In this document: piece after piece, positions 17,162 to 27,469 of the stretch | Layout of the letters: every line of letters starts with the position of its first letter | How positions within the stretch are numbered: the first letter of the stretch is position 1 | From: RUG14300 sp964391805 | Lineage (GTDB): Bacteria > Bacillota > Clostridia > Christensenellales > CAG-1252 | Assembly: GCA_964391805.1 (NCBI GenBank) | Contig: CAYMNK010000002.1 | Span: forward strand, 124,001-188,000 | DNA length: 64,000 nucleotides | Direction: 5' to 3' | Position numbers and translations under genes: made by a program | Notes under the pieces: generated by a model | What the model saw: the letters and a program-made list of their open reading frames with translations, nothing else | Told to the model about the DNA's origin: nothing | Databases searched by the model: none

Positions 17162-19816
17162 ATGCTTCAACTTAAAAACATCAAAAAAGATTATGTTACC
17201 GGCGATATGACGGTACACGCACTAAAGGGTGTGGATATCAACTTCCGCGACAGTGAATTCGTTTCGGTTTTAGGTCCGTCGGGCTGTGGTAAAACTACAT
17301 TACTTAACATAATAGGCGGTCTCGACCATTATACCGAAGGCGATTTGATCATTGACGGTGTAAGCACCAAAAACTATACAGACAGAGATTGGGATACCTA
17401 CCGCAATCATAGAATAGGATTCGTTTTTCAAAGTTATAACTTGATTCCGCATCAAACGATTTTAGAAAATGTAGAACTTGCCCTATCCATTTCGGGTGTC
17501 GATAAATCGGAACGTACACGCCGTGCTCGTGAAGCTCTCGATAAGGTCGGTTTGAGCGGATTATACTCAAAAAAACCTAACCAATTATCGGGTGGACAAT
17601 GTCAACGTGTCGCAATCGCTCGTGCTTTGGTAAACGATCCTGAAATACTCCTTGCGGACGAACCCACAGGTGCGCTCGACACCGTTACTTCTGTTCAAAT
17701 TATGGATCTCATTAAAGAGATTTCAAGCGATTGCTTGGTCATTATGGTTACCCATAATCCCGAACTTGCCGAGAAGTATTCAACAAGAATTATCAAGTTG
17801 CTCGACGGTGAAGTTATTTCGGATTCTAAGCCTATCACCGATTCGGTAAACGCCGAAACTGTCGTACAACCTAAAAAGAAAAAACCTAATAAAAAATCTA
17901 AACTCGGCTTTTGGTCTACTTTTCGTCTATCGGCACGCAATCTTCACTCAAAAATCAAAAGGACTCTTTTGGTGTGCTTTGCAGGTGCTATAGGTATTAT
18001 TGGTGTGGCATCTGTACTTGCAGTATCGACGGGCGTTCAAAACTACATTACGGCTATGCAAAACGATATGCTCTCGGGTAACCCTATAACCATCACCCAA
18101 GAAGCAATGAACCTCAATTCATTGATGAGTGCAACAACTCGACAGGATCAGAATTCCGCCGTTAAAGAGTCCATTGTCGACGGATATATCAATGTGGATT
18201 CTATGATAGATTATCTCACCACTCGTGCGGACAGTATGTCTAACCTAAAAGTTACTAACGATATTACTCAAAATTATCTCGATTATGTATTGGCGATGCC
18301 CGAAGAATACTATTCGACAATTACGACAGACCTTGGAATCAATGCGTCCATTAGTTTTTATACCGATTATTTGTTGTCGGGATATAGCGATTCTCAAAAA
18401 ATTTCGCTTCTTGCTGCACAAGAAATATATACATCGATGCTCGAAGACACCGAATACGCAAGCTATTCACAGTATATTTCTATGTTATCGGAATCCTTTA
18501 TGCAAGCACCCGATAATGCAGACTTTATTGCATCTCAATATGACATTATCGCAGGTGACAAAATAGCATCGGGCGTCAATGAAATAATGATTGTTGTCAA
18601 TAGTGATTACGAATTATCCGATCTATTGCTCGCTCAGCTCGGCTACTATTCGCAAGATGAATTTATCAATATGATATATAAAACGGTGGGTGACGATCAT
18701 TACGATGCATCGATGGATAAAAATCGTTTTTCATATGACGAACTATTGGGCAAAACATTCGTATGGTACCCTAACGATACAATATTCAATAAAACCGATG
18801 TAAATTCACCTTTATATCAAGTCAATCCCTTCACATATAACGCTTATGCCGAGGATTGGTCCGACGGAATCAAATTAACTGTTACGGCAATTCTAAAACA
18901 AAAAGAAGATATCTCATACGGATGTTTGGAGAGTGGTTTCTACTACACTTCTGCATTTGCTAATGAAGTAGTTAAAGCTAACGCCTCTTCGCAAATCGTA
19001 GAGCATATGATAAACGAAAAAATCGATTCGTTTACAAGCATGAGTTACAATTCTCAAAATATCGGTATTACCTATCAATACAAGTACTTCAAAGGCGGAG
19101 AAGAAGTTACAAAAACTGGTTTTGTCGGTGGCAGTGGCGTAAACGGAATTCTTTCCTCTATGACAGGTCAGGGAACAAAGGCTTATACACTAACAAAGAG
19201 AGAATTAGGCGGTGAAAAACTTCCAAGTTCTATCAAAATATATCCAACCGATTTTAGCTACAAAGATAATGTTACCGACTACATTAATCAATGGAACTCT
19301 GCCTCCGATATTATAGTAAACGGGGTGACACTCAAGGCAACTGATAGAAGCGAGGTAATCTATTCGGATACTTTATCAATCGTAATTGCACTTATCAATA
19401 ATATGATCGATGTGGTTACAACTGCATTAATTGCATTTACCGCTCTGTCGTTGGTCGTATCTACCGTAATGATAGCAATCATTACTTATGTATCGGTTAT
19501 CGAAAGAGTTAAGGAAATCGGCGTTATTCGTTCGTTAGGCGGAAGAAAAGGCGACGTTTCAAGGTTATTCAATGCCGAAACGTTTATTATCGGCGGTGTT
19601 TCGGGTTTGATAGGCATAGGAATCACATATTTGATTTCTGCCGTTATCAATCTTATAGTTAACACATTATTCGGAATTAAGGCTATCGCAACGCTTACAG
19701 CCTCCGCTGCTATAACTATGGTATTAGTAAGCATTTTACTAACCATGATTGCAGGAGTTATCCCTGCAAGATTGGCAGCGAAAAAGGATCCCGTGGAAGC
19801 GTTGAGAAGCGAATAA
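17162..19816 (+). CDS. ABC transporter, ATPase fused to FtsX/MacB-type permease
   Basis: 884 aa. Residues 1-225 are a LolD/MacB-class ATPase: Walker A GPSGCGKTT (38-46), signature LSGGQ near 142, Walker B LLADEPTGALD near 163. A lysine-rich linker leads to the first transmembrane helix at about 268-290, a large extracellular domain of about 430 residues, and three C-terminal helices (about 745-880) with the FtsX motif ERVKEIGVIRSLGG. This four-helix MacB layout suits mechanotransmission or export of peptides/antibiotics rather than import. Starts with AGGAG. Probably controlled by marR1 and co-transcribed with the nitroreductase 29 nt downstream. Confidence 0.9.
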   Translation: MLQLKNIKKDYVTGDMTVHALKGVDINFRDSEFVSVLGPSGCGKTTLLNIIGGLDHYTEGDLIIDGVSTKNYTDRDWDTYRNHRIGFVFQSYNLIPHQTILENVELALSISGVDKSERTRRAREALDKVGLSGLYSKKPNQLSGGQCQRVAIARALVNDPEILLADEPTGALDTVTSVQIMDLIKEISSDCLVIMVTHNPELAEKYSTRIIKLLDGEVISDSKPITDSVNAETVVQPKKKKPNKKSKLGFWSTFRLSARNLHSKIKRTLLVCFAGAIGIIGVASVLAVSTGVQNYITAMQNDMLSGNPITITQEAMNLNSLMSATTRQDQNSAVKESIVDGYINVDSMIDYLTTRADSMSNLKVTNDITQNYLDYVLAMPEEYYSTITTDLGINASISFYTDYLLSGYSDSQKISLLAAQEIYTSMLEDTEYASYSQYISMLSESFMQAPDNADFIASQYDIIAGDKIASGVNEIMIVVNSDYELSDLLLAQLGYYSQDEFINMIYKTVGDDHYDASMDKNRFSYDELLGKTFVWYPNDTIFNKTDVNSPLYQVNPFTYNAYAEDWSDGIKLTVTAILKQKEDISYGCLESGFYYTSAFANEVVKANASSQIVEHMINEKIDSFTSMSYNSQNIGITYQYKYFKGGEEVTKTGFVGGSGVNGILSSMTGQGTKAYTLTKRELGGEKLPSSIKIYPTDFSYKDNVTDYINQWNSASDIIVNGVTLKATDRSEVIYSDTLSIVIALINNMIDVVTTALIAFTALSLVVSTVMIAIITYVSVIERVKEIGVIRSLGGRKGDVSRLFNAETFIIGGVSGLIGIGITYLISAVINLIVNTLFGIKAIATLTASAAITMVLVSILLTMIAGVIPARLAAKKDPVEALRSE

Positions 19817-19845
19817 AATATAATATTTTCAAGTGAGGTATAATT

Positions 19846-20502
19846 ATGGAACTATTACAAGCTATCAAGTTAAGACATTCGGTAAGATCCTATAACAATA
19901 CTGCTATAGATAGCGAAACTGTGGGAAAACTGCAAAATGCGGTCGAACAATACAATGCCGACAGCGGATTAAATATCCAATTAATCACAAATGAACCTAA
20001 AGCATTTGATTCCTTTATGGCACATTACGGAAAATTTTCGGGTGTTACAAACTATGTTGCCCTTATCGGCAAGAAGGGAATGGATGAGGCTATCGGCTAT
20101 TATGGAGAGAAGATAGTACTTGAAGCTCAAATGTTAGGACTCAACACATGCTGGGTTGCTCTTACCTATAAGAAAATCAAAAATGCCTTTAAGATTGGCA
20201 AAGGTGAAAAACTCTACTGCGTGCTTTCAATCGGTTATGGTGCAACACAAGGTGTGGAGCATAAAATAAAAACTTATGAAGAAGTCTCTTCTACCCAAAA
20301 CGCTCCCGAATGGTTCGTTAACGGCGTAAATGCAGCACTTTTAGCACCTACTGCAATGAATCAACAAAAATTCACATTAGATTACAAAAACAACAAAGTT
20401 ATTGCTCGTGCATTAAGCGGATTCTATACTAAAATCGATTTGGGCATAATAAAGTACCATTTTGAAATAGGTGCAGGCGAGAACGAAGTTGTCTGGGGGT
20501 AA
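19846..20502 (+). CDS. Nitroreductase-family protein
   Basis: 218 aa. The N-terminal motif AIKLRHSVRSY is the FMN-phosphate-binding signature of the nitroreductase fold. The middle (LEAQMLGLNTCWVALT) and LAPTAMNQQ near 165-173 also fit. It resembles the short nitroreductase subgroup that lacks a bulky insertion. Likely an FMN-dependent NAD(P)H oxidoreductase; substrate unknown. It follows the exporter by 29 nt with its own GTGAGG ribosome binding site, so the MarR unit may pair detoxification by reduction with export. Confidence 0.85.
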   Translation: MELLQAIKLRHSVRSYNNTAIDSETVGKLQNAVEQYNADSGLNIQLITNEPKAFDSFMAHYGKFSGVTNYVALIGKKGMDEAIGYYGEKIVLEAQMLGLNTCWVALTYKKIKNAFKIGKGEKLYCVLSIGYGATQGVEHKIKTYEEVSSTQNAPEWFVNGVNAALLAPTAMNQQKFTLDYKNNKVIARALSGFYTKIDLGIIKYHFEIGAGENEVVWG

Positions 20503-20519
20503 GAAAAAAATCAAAAGAA

Positions 20520-20556
20520 AAGCGTGTAGGAATTAAAGACTTACACGCTTTTTTAT
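20520..20556 (+). terminator. Terminator of the exporter/nitroreductase operon
   Basis: AGCGTGTA (20521-20528) and TACACGCT (20542-20549) form a perfect stem followed by TTTTTT. Confidence 0.85.
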
Positions 20557-20604
20557 AATGAAGTTTTAATTTGCAAAGTTGCAGATTTTTAATTGATTAT
20601 TATG

Positions 20605-20850
20605 CGGATTTAGATACCGACGCTAAGCGTCGCCCTGCGGGTTCGACTACAGACTTCGTCTTCGATCAGTATGATAAGATAGTGTAAGTTATCGTCCGCA
20701 AGATACCAAATTGACGCTTCGTTACCGTCCAAGATACTGCAAGGTAAACCTTGCACTGCTACGCAGTTCGACTACAGGGCGATGCCCTTTCGCTCAGTAT
20801 GACGGGACGGAAATCAGTATGACGGCGGACGAAATTTGCTCAGCATGACC
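20605..20850 (+). repeat. Two three-hairpin dispersed elements with tail unit
   Basis: First unit 20611-20674 with GACGC-TAA-GCGTC, CCC-TGC-GGG, and AGAC-TTC-GTCT; second unit 20733-20803 with TGCAAGG-TAAA-CCTTGCA, CTGC-TAC-GCAG and AGGGC-GAT-GCCCT. The tail GACGGAAATCAGTATGAC / GGCGGACGAAAT follows. Confidence 0.75.
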
Positions 20851-20884
20851 GGACGAAAACAATAGAATATTAAACAACATTTTT

Positions 20885-20985
20885 ATTAACAAGGAATAAG
20901 ATTCTACTTCACTATGTTCGGTGTGGCTACGCCGTTCGACTACGGTTTTCAACCTTCGCTCAGTATGACGGCGGACGGAATTTAG
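20885..20985 (+). repeat. Divergent copy of the three-hairpin element
   Basis: AAGATTCTACTTCAC..., GGCTACGCC hairpin, TTCGACTAC, GGTT-TTC-AACC, TTCGCTCAGTATGAC and GGCGGACGGAAT. It lies in the 498-bp gap between convergent operons; no gene is seen there. Confidence 0.6.
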
Positions 20986-21000
20986 TATAAAATAATTCGG

Positions 21001-21687
21001 CTATGCTTGGAGTATATTATAGAGTTCGTCAAAAGATGAGACTTCGTAATCGGGAATGATGTCATTAGTATTTGACCTATGATGCGGATTAAACCATATC
21101 GTTTTTAATCCATAATTTTTACCCCCTAAAATATCGGAAGTTAAACTGTCACCGACCATAACACAATTATCTTTATCGAAGTCTTTTATAGAATGGGCGA
21201 CTATGTCAAAATATTCTTTATCGGGCTTTTTAGCACCGAGCAATTCGGATATGAATACGTCTTCCACCCTTGCGCCCAATCCGCTCAGTTTTAATCGGTT
21301 AAATTGGATATCGGCAGTACCGTTGGTAACTAAAAATATTCTATAATACCGACTTATCCTATCCAAAAATTCATCGGCTCCGTCCATATACTCGCATTGA
21401 TTTCTCAACATTTCGAAGTAAAAATCATTAAACTCGTTTGAATCCAATCCGTATACACCTATTTTTTCAAAAAAGCGTTCAAAACGTTCCAATAAAAGTC
21501 GAGACTTGGTTATTTCGCCCCTTTCAAATGCTTTCCATAACTCCAAATTAATGGATATGTAATAGTTTATGGTTTCTTCGGTATCGGGCAATCCAAAATG
21601 ATTTAGTGTTTCGATAATAGCAACCCTTTCACCAAGCCTAAAATTTAACAACGTATCGTCTATATCAATGAGTAGTATTTTTCGCAT
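21001..21687 (-). CDS. HAD-family hydrolase, YjjG-like
   Basis: 228 aa. HAD motif I DIDDTLLNF (D8, D10), motif II LVTNGT, and motifs III/IV KPDKEYF ... VMVGDSLTSDILGGKNYGL are intact. Overall it resembles the YjjG subgroup of pyrimidine 5'-nucleotidases, with the helical cap after motif I. Cytosolic phosphatase; substrate inferred only. Its ATG shares one base with the stop codon of the upstream P-type ATPase, so it is the last gene of the proS-GNAT-ATPase-HAD operon. Confidence 0.88.
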   Translation of the reverse strand: MRKILLIDIDDTLLNFRLGERVAIIETLNHFGLPDTEETINYYISINLELWKAFERGEITKSRLLLERFERFFEKIGVYGLDSNEFNDFYFEMLRNQCEYMDGADEFLDRISRYYRIFLVTNGTADIQFNRLKLSGLGARVEDVFISELLGAKKPDKEYFDIVAHSIKDFDKDNCVMVGDSLTSDILGGKNYGLKTIWFNPHHRSNTNDIIPDYEVSSFDELYNILQA

Positions 21688-24374
21688 TATTTTTTAGTCG
21701 CCTTTATTTTATTTTCGATCACCTTTTGTATTTCGACAAACGGCACTATCGCTATAGCACATCCTAAAGCAATGAGCCATTGTTTCCAGTCAAGCGTTAC
21801 CGCACCAAACCAAGTATTTAAACCGGGAATCAATACTACAGCTAACAAAAGTACCGCACCTAATAAGAAAGATAAATTGAGTACCTTATTGGTAAATAAA
21901 TCCTTATGAACAACCGTTCTATTGGCACTACGCATGTTATATGAATGGAACAATTGAATAAATCCAAGTGTTAAAAATACCATTGTTGAGGCAATCTCTG
22001 GCGAACAAAATACAAAGTAACCGATGCAGAAGGCAGTCATACTTAAGACTGTTTGCATAATCCCCTGTATAATGATATCCTTACCCGTCTTGCCCGAGAA
22101 TAGGCTCTTGCCACGTTGCCTTGGCGGATTATCCATTATATCGTTTTCGGCTTTTTCCACGCCTAATGCTAAAGCAGGCATTGTGTCGGTAATAAGGTTA
22201 ATCCAAAGTATCATAACCGGAGTTAAAAATATTATATTCTCTCCGACTATTGAACTCAATATCAATGTTGAGATGAATAAACAAAGAACTTCGGCAATAT
22301 TCGCAGAAAATAAAAATTGAACTGCCTTGGATATATTGGTATATATCTTACGTCCTTCCTCAACAGCTCCAACTATGGTTACGAAGTTGTCGTCTACCAA
22401 AATCATATCGGAGGCGCCCTTAGAAACATCTGTTCCGGTGATGCCCATTCCTATACCTATATCGGCATTTTTGATAGCAGGTGCATCATTTACGCCGTCG
22501 CCGGTCATTGCTACGACTTTGCCCTTAGATTGATATGCTCGAACAATTCTAACCTTGTTTTCGGGACTTACTCTTGCAAATACCGAATATTCTTCGATAC
22601 ATGCGAAGAATTCTTCATCGCTCATCGAATCGATCATCGCTCCGCTCATAACCTTATCGCCCTTACGCTTAATGCCAATCTCTCGAGCAATGGCGGATGC
22701 TGTAACCATATGATCGCCCGTAATCATTATAGGTCTGATTCCAGCTTTGAAACATTTTTTAACGGCTTCCTTGACTTCTGCTCGAGGCGGATCGATCATA
22801 CCGACTAAACCAATAAATATTAGCTCATTTTCGATAATAGACTTATCACAGCTAACATCATAAGTCATTGCAGAACCTAAAACTCTCAATGCTCCATCGC
22901 CAAAAGACATATTTACGCTCGTAATATTATCGATATCAGCCTTAGTGATATCACGGACTGTACCGTTGTCGAGAATCTTAGTGCATCTCGATATCAATAT
23001 ATCGGGAGCACCTTTGACATATGCAACCTTTCCGTTTGAAGTATCGTTATATGTCGTCATTAATTTGCGAACGCTATCAAACGGTATCTCATCAAATCTC
23101 TTATTCTCAACAAGCACTGTATGATAATCGTATCCGTACCGCTCACCGAATGCAACAAGCGCCGTTTCGGTAGGATCACCGAACAATCCGTCGGGTGTCT
23201 TTTGAGTATCGTTACATAACATCAAGGCTTTAACAAGCATGTCGGTATCCGAATTCTTTATAACTTCATCTGCATTTATCGTATTACCGATCGTATACAG
23301 TTTTTTGACGGTCATTTTGTTAAGCGTAAGCGTACCTGTTTTATCCGAACAAATAATCTCACAACTGCCCAATGTTTCGACAGCAGGAAGATTACGAATA
23401 ATGGCGTTTTTCTTACTCATACGCTGTACACCGAGTGCTAAAACTATGGTTACAACAGCAGGAAGTCCTTCGGGAATAGCTGCAACCGCTATCGCAACCG
23501 CGGTCATAAAGCAACTCAGTATTTCGTCCATAATATGTTCGCCGTCGGTGATTATTCCTCGGATAAGCGATACTGCAAAAATAACAAATGCTACCGCCAA
23601 TACGATAACCGATATGATCTTGGCAGTCTTGGCAAGTTGTTTTTGTAACGGAGTCGTTTGCTCGTCTCCTGTAAGCATACCTGCAATTTTACCGACTTCG
23701 GTATTCATACCTACATTAACGACAACGCCTACCCCTCTACCGTAACTGACGGTACCTGTACTGTACGCCATATTAACTCTGTCACCTATTGGTGCTTTTT
23801 CGTCCACAATAACGTCGGCATCTTTATCGACAGGAACAGATTCACCGGTAAGTGCCGATTCCTCTATTTTTAGCGAAGCGGTTTCTATAAGCCTTAGATC
23901 GGCAGGTACATAGTCACCTGCTTCCAAAACAACGATATCACCTTCAACTAATAATTCGCTCGGTAGTTTGACAAGCTCTCCGTCACGAAAAACTTTACTT
24001 AGAGGTTTATTCATATTCCTAAGTGCTTCAAGCGAATTGTCCGCTTTTACCTCTTGGACGGTACCTATGACGGCATTCAGTATTACAATAAAGAAGATTA
24101 TACCGGAATCTATCAAATCGGTATAATCTCCGCTTTTTTTACCACTCACTATCGCTAATACCGTAGAAATAACGGCTGCAATAATGAGAACTATAATCAT
24201 TACATCCTTGAATTGACTAAAAAATCTACCCAAAAGTGTTTTCTTTTTACCGGCATCGAGTTCGTTTTTCCCATCTTTTTTTAAGCGACTTTCGGCTTCG
24301 ACGGAAGTTAATCCGTCTTGACTCGTTCGATGATCGGTCAACACTTGTTCGATAGTTTTGGAAAAACCTTTCAT
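21687..24374 (-). CDS. Cation-translocating P-type ATPase, Ca2+-type (P2)
   Basis: 895 aa, standard length. The actuator motif TGES is at 176-179, PEGLP at 301-305 in helix M4, the phosphorylation site DKTGT at 344-348, and the hinge motif TGDGVNDAPA lies further on. About ten transmembrane helices are present. Resembles bacterial Ca2+ exporters (LMCA1/YloB type), pumping Ca2+ out at the cost of ATP. Lies 4 nt after the GNAT gene in one operon. Confidence 0.92.
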   Translation of the reverse strand: MKGFSKTIEQVLTDHRTSQDGLTSVEAESRLKKDGKNELDAGKKKTLLGRFFSQFKDVMIIVLIIAAVISTVLAIVSGKKSGDYTDLIDSGIIFFIVILNAVIGTVQEVKADNSLEALRNMNKPLSKVFRDGELVKLPSELLVEGDIVVLEAGDYVPADLRLIETASLKIEESALTGESVPVDKDADVIVDEKAPIGDRVNMAYSTGTVSYGRGVGVVVNVGMNTEVGKIAGMLTGDEQTTPLQKQLAKTAKIISVIVLAVAFVIFAVSLIRGIITDGEHIMDEILSCFMTAVAIAVAAIPEGLPAVVTIVLALGVQRMSKKNAIIRNLPAVETLGSCEIICSDKTGTLTLNKMTVKKLYTIGNTINADEVIKNSDTDMLVKALMLCNDTQKTPDGLFGDPTETALVAFGERYGYDYHTVLVENKRFDEIPFDSVRKLMTTYNDTSNGKVAYVKGAPDILISRCTKILDNGTVRDITKADIDNITSVNMSFGDGALRVLGSAMTYDVSCDKSIIENELIFIGLVGMIDPPRAEVKEAVKKCFKAGIRPIMITGDHMVTASAIAREIGIKRKGDKVMSGAMIDSMSDEEFFACIEEYSVFARVSPENKVRIVRAYQSKGKVVAMTGDGVNDAPAIKNADIGIGMGITGTDVSKGASDMILVDDNFVTIVGAVEEGRKIYTNISKAVQFLFSANIAEVLCLFISTLILSSIVGENIIFLTPVMILWINLITDTMPALALGVEKAENDIMDNPPRQRGKSLFSGKTGKDIIIQGIMQTVLSMTAFCIGYFVFCSPEIASTMVFLTLGFIQLFHSYNMRSANRTVVHKDLFTNKVLNLSFLLGAVLLLAVVLIPGLNTWFGAVTLDWKQWLIALGCAIAIVPFVEIQKVIENKIKATKK

Positions 24375-24378
24375 ATTC

Positions 24379-24864
24379 CTACTCTTTTTTGTCGTTAATC
24401 GTTTTAGTCATTACGACAGACTTAACTTCATATCCTAACGATTTATAAAAATCGTATGCACAGGAATTAGCATACCAACAAGTTAGTTTAACATAGTCAA
24501 CAGCTAAAGACTCGGCTAATTGTTCGATATATTCGATAAGCGCTCTGCCGATTCCTAATTGTCTATAGCTTTCCGATACGAAAATATCGGTAATTTTTAT
24601 TGTTTTTGCGGGTTTTGCATTTACGGCACGAGGTCTGTCTTCTACATTAAACACGGCAAGTCCTGCCCTTACTCCGTCAATCTCGGCTACAAGCACAGCT
24701 CTATTAATATCCGCAAGCAAATTCTCAACATAAGATACGCCAAATGCTCCTTCGGCGGAAACGAATAAGTCGGGGAGTAATGCAACATGATAGTCGCACA
24801 ACTCCGTCAACATTTCACTGATAGTCGGTATATCGCTATTATCGGCGTATCTAACTAAAATCAT
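24379..24864 (-). CDS. GNAT-family N-acetyltransferase
   Basis: 161 aa. The acetyl-CoA-binding motif Q-x-x-G-x-G/A is seen in YRQLGIGRALIEYIEQLA, followed by the C-terminal YANSCAYDFYKSLGYE typical of the family. Substrate unknown. Its ATG overlaps the proS stop by 4 bp (ATGA), so it is translationally coupled to proS. Confidence 0.9.
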   Translation of the reverse strand: MILVRYADNSDIPTISEMLTELCDYHVALLPDLFVSAEGAFGVSYVENLLADINRAVLVAEIDGVRAGLAVFNVEDRPRAVNAKPAKTIKITDIFVSESYRQLGIGRALIEYIEQLAESLAVDYVKLTCWYANSCAYDFYKSLGYEVKSVVMTKTINDKKE

Positions 24865-26585
24865 ACTCTATAAGGCTTTTTTAGTTCTTCTACTAAATCA
24901 AGTATTCCTTGTACGGCACCGTCAACGGGCATCGTGGTTTTGATACTCTTATCTCTTGTAGAAACCTCTACTACATTCTCCGCCAAATTCTTGGGGCTGA
25001 CTACAACTCTTACGGGTGAGCCGAATAAGTCAGCATCGGCAAACATCGAACCTGGACGAATATCTCTATCATCCAATAATACGTCTGCATGTTTAGAAAG
25101 TTCGGCATATAGGTCGTTAGCGACCTTGCTGACATTTTCATCATCTGCACGTAAATTACAAATTTCGATTTCCCAAGGCGCTATCGTTATAGGCCATATA
25201 GGACCGTATTTATCGTGACTTTCTTCGCAAATGGACGCCATAAGTCTACCTACACCGATACCGTAACAACCCATAATAGGATATTGAGGTGTGTTATTTT
25301 CGTCAATATAAGTTAGGTTCATACTCTTGGAATACTTGGTACCTAACTGGAAAATATTACCTATCTCGATACCGTTACTAAGCTTAATGGTAGGTTTACC
25401 GCACTTAGGACAAATACCGCCGTCGATAATCTTGGCAACGTCGATAAAGTCGACATTTCCAAGGTCTCTTTCGATTTCAAGTCCTACATAGTGATAATCG
25501 GTAACATTCGCACCGCATACCATATTGACACCGCCCTTTATCGAGCTATCGTAAATAACGGTAGCCTTAGTGTTAAGATCGACAGGTCCGATAAATCCTG
25601 CGACTATATCGGAATCGGTTATTTCTTTTGCCTTATATATCTCACCCTTTACGGCATTACGAAGTTTGGTTTCGTTAACTTCGAGGTCTCCTCTGATAAA
25701 TACGATAACATATGAATCATCTGCTGTTTTTTGGTATACAACGGCTTTACATAACGATTTTGCATCCACCTTTAAGAAACGGCAAATATCTTCAATGGTC
25801 TTTTGATGAGGTGTGGATACCTTTTCTAAAGGACGACTCTCGCCTGAAGCATTAACGATAACACTCTCGGCACATTCCATATTAGCGGTATATCCGCATT
25901 CGGAATCCGAACATATTGCTAATGTATCTTCTCCGACAGGTGTCAAAAGCATAAATTCGTGCGATACATTACCGCCCATCATACCCGAATCCGATTTAAC
26001 GGATATAAAATTTTTGGCACCGGCACGCTTGAAAATATTTTCGTATGCCTTATGACAGCGCTCGTAATACACCTGTAAGTCTTCGTTACTGGTGTGGAAA
26101 GAATAAGCATCCTTCATGGTAAACTCTCTAACTCTAATCAATCCGCCGCGAGGTCTTGCTTCATCTCTAAACTTGGTCTGGATTTGATATATCATAAACG
26201 GATATTGGGTATATGATTTAGCTATGTTTTTAACGAGATGAACGGATGCTTCCTCGTGAGTCATACCTAATACCATATCGGAGTCCGAACGATCCTTAAA
26301 TCTAACCATTTCACTACCGATAGAATAATATCTCCCCGATTCTTGCCAAATGTTTGCGGGCATAACAACAGGGAATAAGACTTCTTGACCGTCTACGGCA
26401 TCCATTTCTTCACGAATAATATTTTGAATCTTTTTGGAAATTCTTTGTGCAGGGGGTAACAAACTAAAGATACCGTTACCTACATTCTTGATGTATCCGC
26501 CTTTCAGCATCAATAACTGGCTCTCGATTGCTATATCTTCGGATACGGCTTTCAATCTTTCACCTAACAGTGAACTTACTTTCAT
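24861..26585 (-). CDS. proS: Prolyl-tRNA synthetase (bacterial type)
   Basis: 574 aa, the size of the long bacterial form with an inserted editing domain between class II motifs 2 and 3. Motif 2 (FRDEARPRGGLIRVREFTMKDAYSF) and motif 3 (GCYGIGVGRLMAS) are clear. Charges tRNA-Pro in the cytoplasm. First gene of a four-gene operon. No T-box leader is seen: the leader is short, with one small hairpin (AAATGTTT/AAACATTT) before AAGGAG. Confidence 0.97.
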   Translation of the reverse strand: MKVSSLLGERLKAVSEDIAIESQLLMLKGGYIKNVGNGIFSLLPPAQRISKKIQNIIREEMDAVDGQEVLFPVVMPANIWQESGRYYSIGSEMVRFKDRSDSDMVLGMTHEEASVHLVKNIAKSYTQYPFMIYQIQTKFRDEARPRGGLIRVREFTMKDAYSFHTSNEDLQVYYERCHKAYENIFKRAGAKNFISVKSDSGMMGGNVSHEFMLLTPVGEDTLAICSDSECGYTANMECAESVIVNASGESRPLEKVSTPHQKTIEDICRFLKVDAKSLCKAVVYQKTADDSYVIVFIRGDLEVNETKLRNAVKGEIYKAKEITDSDIVAGFIGPVDLNTKATVIYDSSIKGGVNMVCGANVTDYHYVGLEIERDLGNVDFIDVAKIIDGGICPKCGKPTIKLSNGIEIGNIFQLGTKYSKSMNLTYIDENNTPQYPIMGCYGIGVGRLMASICEESHDKYGPIWPITIAPWEIEICNLRADDENVSKVANDLYAELSKHADVLLDDRDIRPGSMFADADLFGSPVRVVVSPKNLAENVVEVSTRDKSIKTTMPVDGAVQGILDLVEELKKPYRV

Positions 26586-26646
26586 ATAAAACTCCTTAAG
26601 TTTCTAAATGTTTAGTACAAAACATTTATCCATAATAATATAATTT

Positions 26647-26675
26647 ATTATAGAATAATAAAAACGGTATGTCAA
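26647..26675 (-). promoter_or_regulatory. proS promoter embedded in the rph terminator
   Basis: Minus strand: TTGACA (26670-26675), 17 bp, TATAAT (26647-26652), a consensus-grade promoter. The TTGACA lies in the descending arm of the upstream terminator, and the terminator T-tract is the promoter spacer. Confidence 0.85.
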
Positions 26676-26724
26676 CACAATGATGGTTTTTCAATCAAAA
26701 TCATCATCCGAGAAACATACCGCT
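26661..26724 (-). terminator. Terminator of the release factor-rph operon
   Basis: Minus strand: AGCGGTATGT ... ACATACCGTTTTTATT, an outer stem (26715-26723 with 26664-26672) with an inner GATGATGATTTT/AAAACCATCAT stem. Confidence 0.8.
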
Positions 26725-26745
26725 ATTTAAATGATTTTACCTTTT

Positions 26746-27453
26746 TTATTTAATTGCTTCGAGTTGCTTCGCTCTTAGTATTTCGATACCTTCTTCGGCT
26801 AAACTCATCAATGTAGTCAATTCATCTTTTGTAAATGCTCTACCTTCGCCCGTACCTTGAACTTCAACAAACTTGCCCTCATCATTCATAACGATATTCA
26901 TATCTACATCAGCCTTAGAATCTTCTACATAGCAAAGATCGAGCATCGGCTCGTTATTAACAATACCTACAGATACTGCGGTTATTTGATGTGCAATGGG
27001 ATTTTCGGTAATTAAACCCTTTTCAAGCCACTTTTTAATGCCAAGCTGTAATGCAATCCAACCACCGGTAATAGATGCTGTACGTGTACCGCCGTCCGCT
27101 TGGAGAACATCGCAATCAATCCATATGGTCTTTTCGCCTAATTTCTTGTAATCAACCGATTCTCTAAGGCTTCTACCTATCAATCTCTTGATTTCGGTCG
27201 CTCTTCCGTCGGGCTTAATGGTGTCTCTTTTCTTTCTCGACAAAGTGGATGATGGTAGCATTGCGTATTCCGCAGTCAACCATCCCTCGCCTGTACCTAC
27301 TAAGAACGGCATTGTTTGATTATCGAGCATTGCAGTACATAATACAGCCGTTTTACCCCATTTAATCAAGCAGGATCCGCCCGTAGTTTCGGTGAAGTTG
27401 GGAATAATTTCAATGTTTCTCAATTCGTTAAGTTGTCTTCCGTCAAATCTCAT
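26746..27453 (-). CDS. rph: Ribonuclease PH
   Basis: 235 aa, full length. Phosphate-binding and catalytic region SGRATEIKRLIGRSLR-like (DGRATEIKRLIGRSLRESVD) and the family signature DCDVLQADGGTRTASITG are intact. Trims the 3' ends of tRNA precursors phosphorolytically. It follows the release-factor gene by 16 nt and probably shares its promoter. Confidence 0.96.
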   Translation of the reverse strand: MRFDGRQLNELRNIEIIPNFTETTGGSCLIKWGKTAVLCTAMLDNQTMPFLVGTGEGWLTAEYAMLPSSTLSRKKRDTIKPDGRATEIKRLIGRSLRESVDYKKLGEKTIWIDCDVLQADGGTRTASITGGWIALQLGIKKWLEKGLITENPIAHQITAVSVGIVNNEPMLDLCYVEDSKADVDMNIVMNDEGKFVEVQGTGEGRAFTKDELTTLMSLAEEGIEILRAKQLEAIK

Positions 27454-27469
27454 TAATATTACCGCCTTT

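Noticed and set aside
26586..26745. T-box riboswitch before proS (and before valS)
   Set aside because: The leader is too short and lacks the conserved T-box word and Stem I; the hairpin present is the rph terminator.
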